Positions 57,952 through 64,000 of a DNA stretch of 64,000 nt are shown here, piece after piece. Position 1 is the first letter of the stretch; each line of letters opens with the position of its first letter. The translations under genes were made by a program, and so were the position numbers. The notes beneath the pieces are model-generated. The model was not told the origin of the DNA and searched no databases. It saw only the letters and a list, made by a program, of their open reading frames with translations. Source of the stretch: Kryptolebias marmoratus (lineage: Eukaryota; Chordata; Actinopteri; Cyprinodontiformes; Rivulidae); contig NC_051431.1 in the NCBI RefSeq assembly GCF_001649575.2, forward strand, positions 16,486,767 to 16,550,766. The letters run 5' to 3'.

Positions 57952-60900
57952 CTGAAACCGCACAGACATAAAGAGCCATCAGGGACTTTTACGTTAAACG
58001 GTTAACCCTTTTTCAAAAATATTTCCCCTCTACTCACTGCTTGTTGCTCTTCCCGATCTCGTCGAGAAGCGACTTCCACCTGGGCCGACCGACCTGCAGC
58101 CTGGATGCGAGCGGCCGGTACCGCTCCTCAGACATGCTCTGAGTAAATGACAACAGGGTTTATATTACCAACAATGCAGGAAATGCTAGACGCAGTTCAG
58201 ATTTATTTTGTCTGGGTCGTGTATGACATCTACCAGGGACATTATGACGTACTGTACGGACACAGTCTGTGCCCCTCGGTCTACCAAAGTGGACCAAAAC
58301 AGATTCAGGAAGAGGTGAGGATAAGCAGACCGCTCTGAGCTGAAGGGATTGTTCCTCAGCAAAGAAACCTACAGATAGATTCCATGTTATTGTCATGTTA
58401 ATGAGCTCAAATTTGGTGTGGTAGTAGCTGAGAGTCATTGCCAACACATACTCTGAGTGCTAACTCATAGCACAAAGTCAACTATGGCTGTCTGTTAGCA
58501 AAATATCTCATGAATCACTGGCCGAATTTTAAGGAAGCTCTCAGAAAGTAATCATTGGATGCAGCTCTACAACTGATTAACTTAAAGGGGTCAACCCAAT
58601 TCAAGATGGCTGCCACAGCTAACAGATCTTTGAAAAACCCCAAAATGACTATAACTCAGTGATATCTACAGGTAAAGAACAGGTGTTGATCATGAACTGT
58701 TTCACTGAGACAGAAACGACTTGCTTGTTATGGTTATGTTTATCCTCCCAGTGTATTTTTTAATCAGCTTTATTCTATGTGTTAACATTTACTGTTTTGT
58801 TTTTGTTTCTTTTCCATAGTTTTGTAATGAAACCTTTACACAAATTTGTTTTCAGTCTGTCTCTATGTCATCAGGACTCCCTGCATGAAGAGATGCTGGG
58901 AACGTCTGGGTAACTGAAGGCAGAATAAGAGAAATAAAAAATAATAAAACGTTGCTTTGTAAAGGAAAAACAAAATAAAAAAATGTTCCATTTGAGATTA
59001 AGATCTATTGTTAACGCCTCCACTTCCCTAAAAAAAATAACAAAATGGCAATTATATGAGCACGCTTTTTTTTTACATTTATCTGCATTTTCATCAAATT
59101 GGAAACACTGGCTCTTATATCATTTAAAATAAATACAACAATTACCTTACTAAAAGCCTTTTTTTAGTAATCCATTTATTTGATTTGAGCAGAAAAGTGT
59201 GTGTCTGTCTGCCGCCAGCAGCCTGGTAACTCAGTGTGAAGCCATTAGCACAAAGCTTTACGTCACGCCGGTCTGCTCTCAGCGGCTCAAAAGGCTTTTC
59301 TTTTCCTGAACGGCTCTGACCTCACAAGAGGTCGTGCGCACCGGCTGTTCCGGGTCAAGAGCTCTCCGTCAACAGGGTGTCAGGTAAACACACAGCAGTG
59401 TTATCTGATTTCCTGCTTTTGCTTCGGCTTGAGCTTAAAAGCAAAACCAGCGAAGCTCAAAAGCCCTAACCCCCCTCCCGAAACAGAACGATAGAAAAAC
59501 ATTACACGTGAGCAGCTGAAGTAGAGAAGTTAAAACTCGGGTTTGATTAGTTTTTTTTAAACCACAGGAATGTAGTTTCATGGGTTGTTGTAGGATCGCT
59601 CAGTTTGTTGAAACCAGGAAGCAGCTGTGGAAAAAAAAAAAAAGAAGCTCTCCCCGTCGGGGAATCGAACCCCGGTCTCCCGCGTGACAGGCGGGGATAC
59701 TCACCACTATACTAACGAGGAGCTGATGTTAGCACAGCTGTAGAAATAGTACAAATAGTGCACAGATCGTCAGACTGTCTTTGGTTTTCATATGGTTCTA
59801 CATGTAAGGGCAGAATTATCAGTAGAATTTTTTACTTTGGTTACTAAACCCAATAATATTCTTTGTTCAAGTACTGTAAACACTTTATTATTAAAACCTG
59901 GGGGAGGAAAAAAAACATCTAACATGTTTGTTTGGATTTAGATATTGTGTTTTCTACTTTACTGTGACCTATGACAGAAACATAAACTCTAATTAAGGAT
60001 GTTTTATACTGTCACATAGTACCACAATAAAAGCTGAAGAAAGTTGAGAATTAAATGTCTTCTAAACAACTGACTCTAGTTCTTTATGTGCAGGCACCAG
60101 CTGCCCACAACCCGTAAAGGAGAAGCGGGTAAACAAAATGGATGGATGGATGGAAGTTCTTTGTGTTTCAGGGAGAAAACAGACATGTTCGGCTAAAGAC
60201 TGTAGACTTCAAGCTGTAGGGTTGAGATCGCTGTGTTACACTGTCCTCTGGTGGAGAACATATGAAAGTGACAAATAAAGACTCAATAAAGAAATGTGGG
60301 ATTTGCGATGTGAAGTAAAAACAAACTGTAGACATGCATGTGGTCCACACTTACTTGTAGGCTGTCTGTGCGACTGACGTACAGTTTCAGATTAAAGTAG
60401 TCTGGTCTGTTCTCCTGCCAAAGCTGCACAACAAACAGACGAGTTTAGTTTTTAGTGGTACAGACAGCAGAGTCCAAAAACTTCAAAACTTAGCTGCAAC
60501 ATCTTATGAGCCTTAGCTGTCAGTCAAAAGATACTAAACACAAATTGACATATGTTGTGACTCCTGTTCCACATTACAAAAAGGCACCTCTGACCTTGTG
60601 GTGCAGGGCACACAGCAGCTCCGCGAACCAGTAGAAGGACTGAATCTCCCTGCAGACCCAAACAAAGTACAGCCTCTGCAACCTGAAACCCCTCCAGCCA
60701 TCGCTGAGTGAAACAAAGACAGATACACTGTGAGCTGCATTGCTGAAATGATTTATGATTCTCTGATTCTATGAATAAATGGGACCCACAGCAGCGCATC
60801 CAGCACACAGGCGAATGGCGTGACTCCTATTCCTCCAGCAACACACAGGCTGACATCGTAGTTGAAGACGTCCTCCGATGGGCCTCCAAACGGGCCGTCG

Positions 60901-62184
60901 ACATAAACCCTGATCATAAAGTGCGGACAGAACAGAAAGAAGACGTTGTTCATTAGAGAAACAGGAACTGGAACAAAAATGAACCATTTAATTACAGCGC
61001 CGTACTTAACCCTTCTGACCACAGGGGGGCACTGTGGAGCACTCCATTTATAACCAGGACAGAGTTTGGTGGTTTGAACAGTTTGTTCTGCTCCTGTGTC
61101 ACAAAACAAACTGTCCGTTCCTCGGAGCCCACATCTAACCCCCCCTGTCGCTGCCTGTCACGCTCTCAGAAAGCCAGAGGAGCTCAGTCAGCAGGTCAGA
61201 AACCTCTGACCTTACTGGGATACTGTGGCTTCATGAGAAATCCAATCCCCCCCCACCCATTTCACTCATATAGTCACTGACTCACAGAAACCTACTTGGG
61301 GTATATCCTCTGCTGGACCATGGGAAGGATCTCCATGTCCGTCCTCGGTGGAGGAAGTAACAGCTGCGTGAAGCGCTCTGAGGAGAAGGGAGGAGAGGCT
61401 GATTACGCCACCATCAATGCATCCCTATTCATCGCATTGTCATCTCCTTACGGCGTGTCGTCACGGCAGATTACGGGGCCAACGCAAACAAATCGACTTC
61501 CCTTCTCATGTTCCGAGAGGATGTGAGCGTGGATAGATACAGTAGCAAGTGCAGGCAAACACGCGGGTCCCCAAGGGCCACAGCTTCCTCTCCAAGAGAT
61601 TTGCTTTAAGAGTCGGCTGCAAAGCAGTCCTCCTCTCTGCTTTTTGTCTCTTTGAATCAGAGTATTAAATGTGTAAAAACAAAACTTGTTTCTATTCTGG
61701 GCCCACTTCTTAGTCGTGATGTTTTGTGATGTTAGCGTGTTGGGGTTTTTTTTGTGTGTGAGTATAAGCACTTGTGGGAAATCTAATTTTCCAGCAGGAC
61801 AATAAAAACTTTGGGAAAAAACAAACTTTACATACAGCTGGGGTCCCCTAAACACATCTGGTTCTTCATCATAACACTGATAGCGTGTGTCTTTGTTGTT
61901 TTCTTATCTGTGTGCTGAATGAGTGTGTTTGTGCACGTGTGTGTGTTCTTTACTGTGTGAACCTACCAGTCCAGTCTCCCACGACCCGCAGATGGATGCC
62001 AAAAGTTTCCTTGTTCACTGTGGGACACTGTAAAGAGTTAAGGAGTTAGTCACACATACATCCACACACACACACACAACACAACACCTAAAGTTGAATT
62101 CCAGAGAATTGAACATGCACACAAACACACACAAACCAGAAAACGTATGAAGAGCTGTAACTCTTTTTATTAAATTTAACAATG

Positions 62185-62238
<54 letters not shown>

Positions 62239-62649
62239 CACACATACACACTTTTTGTTGGCAGAAAGCATTATTAGCCTCAGGGGTCTGTCTGCTTTCT
62301 GTCAGTGTGATTCTTTGCCCTCAACCTCAAAGCAACCCAACACACCAGGTATGCACACAGTAATTTTGAGTCTGTGTATGTGTGTGTGTGTGCGTGTGTG
62401 TGAATGAGTCCATTCCTGTGTGCTGTGTAAGCACAAAGTTGTTCCTTTATCCTTCGCTTTTTTTTTTGTTTCATGAAATCTGAACCAAATCTGAAACGTC
62501 AATAAATAAAGTGAAACATAATCTAACCGGTCGACTCAGCTGCCAATCAACAGCCAGACAGCCTCAGAGGGGGCGGGGCTTTGACAGAGACAGAACTGCT
62601 CACTCTTTGCAAGGAGAACGAAGGATTAAGTCCCTGTGGAAACACGAGT

Positions 62650-62684
<35 letters not shown>

Positions 62685-63105
62685 CATCTATGAAGACATG
62701 TCTGTGGGCTCACGTTGTGTCACCAGTGAGGAATGTTAGTTTTACCTTTGTCAGCGTGAAGGGATGGTTCTCAAATGAAGACACGCCTGGACAGTTAAGA
62801 ACAACATACTGGGGGGTAGAAGATGGACAGAAAGCGATAGTTCCAGCTGCACTTTATATATTTAATAAAAATGATCAAACGTTAAAAAGACAGAACTGAG
62901 GTGTATAAAAAGAAAAGAAAAGAAAAAGAAATATGCTCACCTGTCCTGGCTGAGCTTTGAAGTTCTTCTTCAGCATGCGCAGCTCAACAACGTCACAGGG
63001 ATGCCTGATCACAGTTACTATGGTAACAGGGTCACTGCTCCGGAGGTAGCGGTACAAACGCTCCACACAGTAGAGACAGAGGGGACCGGACACCCAAAGC
63101 CAGGT
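57831..63105 (-). CDS. nox4: nox4, NADPH oxidase 4 (3' half, nine coding exons)
   Basis: Membrane flavocytochrome that passes electrons from NADPH through FAD and haem to oxygen, yielding mainly hydrogen peroxide. Join 63105-62941, 62808-62746, 62027-61967, 61377-61296, 60909-60790, 60703-60595, 60423-60355, 58138-58038, 57951-57831: 891 nt, 296 residues plus TGA, all phases consistent. Seen: start of the FAD-binding domain ([20 protein letters not shown]), FAD motif [14 protein letters not shown]-site loop [22 protein letters not shown], the cysteine-glycine motif VFCCGPKG and the conserved end FEFNKESFS. The six-helix haem domain is encoded right of 64000. The position beside tyr matches mammalian chromosomes. 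No frameshift or missing key residue was seen in this half. Confidence 0.96.
57952..58037. other. nox4 last intron (86 nt)
   Basis: GTGAGT to TTTCAG on the minus strand; minimal-length teleost intron. Confidence 0.9.
58038..58138 (-). CDS. nox4: nox4 exon: [20 protein letters not shown]
   Basis: 101 nt, CTCAG acceptor and GTGAGT donor, continuing [19 protein letters not shown] is conserved across NOX4 proteins. Confidence 0.94.
58390..58690. repeat. Unnamed modular repeat, copy 8
   Basis: Module B in the copy 2 orientation: gagctcaaatttggtgtggt, agtagctgagagtcattgcc, aaaatatctcatgaatcact, caagatggctgccacagcta. Confidence 0.65.
59631..59643 (-). terminator. Pol III terminator of the tRNA-Asp gene
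   Basis: Thirteen T residues on the transcribed-sense strand six bases after the tRNA 3' end. Confidence 0.85.
59650..59721 (-). tRNA. tRNA-Asp (GTC)
   Basis: 72-nt cloverleaf on the minus strand. The acceptor stem TCCTCGT pairs with ACGGGGA, discriminator G. A-box TAGTATAGTGGTGAG; anticodon stem CCCGC/GCGGG with loop CTGTCAC, anticodon GTC at 59688-59686; T-arm with B-box GGTTCGATTCC. No intron and no encoded CCA, as expected for a nuclear gene. It reads aspartate GAC/GAT codons. A T13 run follows directly (59643-59631) as Pol III terminator. No mismatches in the stems beyond one T-G pair. Confidence 0.97.
60085..60155 (+). mobile_element. 3' tail of a retroposon with (GGAT)n
   Basis: ccgtaaaggagaagcgggta then aaatggatggatggatgg, the typical 3' end of fish LINE or SINE families. 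The 5' part is missing. Confidence 0.6.
60355..60423 (-). CDS. nox4: nox4 exon: [20 protein letters not shown]
   Basis: 69 nt, 23 codons ending SLQ, GTGCAG acceptor and GTAAGT donor, phase 0. It is followed by a 2.2-kb intron that holds the tRNA gene. Confidence 0.95.
60595..60703 (-). CDS. nox4: nox4 exon: [20 protein letters not shown]
   Basis: 109 nt, CTCAG acceptor and GTCAGA donor, continuing [16 protein letters not shown]. Corresponds to human DDWKPYKLRRLYFIWVCRDI. Confidence 0.95.
60790..60909 (-). CDS. nox4: nox4 exon: [23 protein letters not shown]
   Basis: 120 nt encoding the DGPFG turn and the glycine-rich NADPH-binding loop [11 protein letters not shown]. The GTGGGT donor follows CTG CT, and the next exon supplies C. 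The following intron is only 86 nt. Confidence 0.95.
61296..61377 (-). CDS. nox4: nox4 exon: [20 protein letters not shown]
   Basis: 82 nt, CCTCAG acceptor and GTAGGT donor, ending in AA of the Lys codon. It covers the less conserved loop before the DGPFG strand and is somewhat shorter than the human segment. Confidence 0.92.
61967..62027 (-). CDS. nox4: nox4 exon: [20 protein letters not shown]
   Basis: 61 nt, TTACAG acceptor and GTAGGT donor, leaving one base of a Glu codon. The match to human CPTETKATFGVHLKIVGDWT is clear. Confidence 0.94.
62746..62808 (-). CDS. nox4: nox4 exon: FAD motif HPFTLT
   Basis: 63 nt encoding [20 protein letters not shown] then K, between a CCCCAG acceptor and a GTAAAA donor. 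HPFT contacts the FAD cofactor in NOX enzymes. Confidence 0.95.
62941..63105 (-). CDS. nox4: nox4 exon: [16 protein letters not shown]
   Basis: 165 nt, 55 codons, phase 0 at both ends, GGACAG acceptor and GTGAGC donor. It is the first nox4 exon recognised from the right edge; the preceding exon (HKFVKICMEEP-type) was not seen up to 64000. Confidence 0.95.
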
Positions 63106-64000
63106 CTGTCCACACACAGAGACACTTTTTACTGATGTATGTTATGGGCAAAACGAAGATGTGCTGTTAAAAGGCTGAATTAGCTGCTTAGCTATGGTGC
63201 GTTCAATGGCTTTTTTTCGTTGCAAACCTCTGAGTGTCACATTGATCAGTCACCAGCTGATTGGCTGGTGCATTGCTACCTGTTACAGCCTATTATTAAA
63301 CCAGTCTGTCTCTTTTAAACAAACACAATAATACATTACTGATGGGAATACACTTTCAAATAATTATGGTTTGTATATTTTTTAAAACATAGCATTGGCT
63401 TTAACATAATTTTCTCTTTTTTTGGCTTCAAGACGACTTTGCTGCTTATTAGTTTATTGTACTGTTACAAGGACGTGTTCTCTGCGTACAGGGGTGTGTG
63501 TCCTTGTAGGCAGAGAACACAGGAAACTGTCTGCAGTGTGCTACTGTCACCTTACAATGGTTTGTCTTTTCACATGTTGGATCACCAAGGTCATTGAAAA
63601 TAAAGCAGAATCCTCAGTCTGATTACACGGACATGCTAATATTTGAAGTTTTGGGAAGCTGGTTCCTGGTCATTTATTTTTAGAGTCTTTCCTGCTCTAC
63701 CAACCTGTTTCTCATCCCAGTAACACAACGTGGCTTTAAGCAAAGGAACTAAGATCAGGAGAATCCCTGATAAATACAGTTACAGCATGTTTTTGTTACT
63801 TGTAACAGACTAAGTGCTCACAGCTTCAATAAAGCTTGGGGAATTAATTTTACAGAATGAGCAGATTGGTTAACAACCATGTACCAACGCATAATCATAC
63901 ACACACAGGAAGGAACACACAAACACAGAGCCCCTCCCAACGGCTCCAATAAACAAGACAAGACCCCTCTTCCTTGAACTCTTCCAAACATTCAGCGCTC
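63106..64000. other. nox4 intron at right edge
   Basis: About 0.9 kb without a recognisable upstream nox4 exon; AT-rich. Confidence 0.5.

Larger units (their letters stand above)
58139..60354. other. nox4 intron with tRNA gene and repeats
   Basis: 2.2-kb intron. It contains modular repeat copy 8 (58390-58690), a moderately GC-rich patch (59210-59400), the tRNA-Asp gene (59650-59721) and a GGAT-tailed retroposon end (60085-60155). Confidence 0.85.
60356..62940. other. nox4 introns between the seven right-hand exons
   Basis: Introns of 171, 86, 386, 589, 718 and 132 nt. They hold CA/TG microsatellites at 62189-62235, 62378-62401 and 62653-62682, and T- and A-runs, but no other gene. Confidence 0.8.

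Noticed and set aside
59210..59395. Possible plus-strand first exon (GC-rich patch ending GTGTCAG then GTAAAC)
   Set aside because: One donor-like site and mild GC richness are too little; there is no reading frame or partner exon.
62015..62251. 78-codon Cys/Val-rich minus-strand frame
   Set aside because: Translation of the CA/TG microsatellite at 62189-62235.
63106..64000. Search for the preceding nox4 exon
   Set aside because: Nothing resembling the HKFVKICMEEP segment was found; the intron seems to run past the edge.

Overview
This is vertebrate nuclear DNA, almost certainly from a percomorph-type teleost. Protein-coding exons are small and separated by GT/AG introns, CA/TG microsatellites are abundant, and several families of fish-type interspersed repeats recur. 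Three genes are recognisable from their exon translations and lie in the order and orientation known from mammals: GRM5 (minus), TYR (plus), NOX4 (minus). No prokaryotic, organellar or CRISPR-like sequence was seen.

Left third (1-32 kb): the 5' part of grm5, metabotropic glutamate receptor 5, read right to left. Five coding exons (23921 down to 12315) encode the signal peptide and about 324 residues of the Venus-flytrap glutamate-binding domain. The rest of the receptor lies beyond position 1. Coding exon 2 carries an uninterrupted run of 12 glycines just before the cysteine that in mammals links the two receptor subunits. A 5' leader exon segment (to 24285) holds a 53-codon upstream ORF. A possible non-coding first exon ends at a strong donor at 31645 in a CpG-rich stretch. 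Introns hold LINE fragments, hAT-type MITEs and microsatellites; 50 N's mark an assembly gap at 29810.

Middle (32-49.7 kb): intergenic DNA between the divergent grm5 and tyr genes. It is full of repeats: 214-bp hAT MITEs, a hAT MITE with a perfect 8-bp duplication, a solo LTR with a 4-bp duplication, and several copies of an unnamed modular repeat. A GC-rich block at 46.0-46.4 kb with a cluster of E-boxes, and a G-tract plus palindromic E-box at 49.15-49.32 kb, are candidate control elements of tyr.

Tyrosinase (49758-54448): complete, five exons, 536 codons, with both copper-binding histidine triads, a membrane segment and an acidic dileucine sorting tail. Intron 4 is 87 nt, in frame and stop-free.

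Right (54.4-64 kb): a repeat-bearing spacer, then nine 3' coding exons of nox4 (63105 down to 57831) encoding the FAD/NADPH-binding dehydrogenase half. The haem-binding membrane half lies beyond 64000. A tRNA-Asp(GTC) gene sits in a nox4 intron.

Tyr makes melanin in melanosomes, Nox4 makes hydrogen peroxide, and mGluR5 is a neuronal receptor. Their adjacency is ancient synteny, not a shared pathway. I found no convincing new gene system; the points most worth checking are the polyglycine insertion, the in-frame tyr intron, the unnamed modular repeat and the E-box-rich block.
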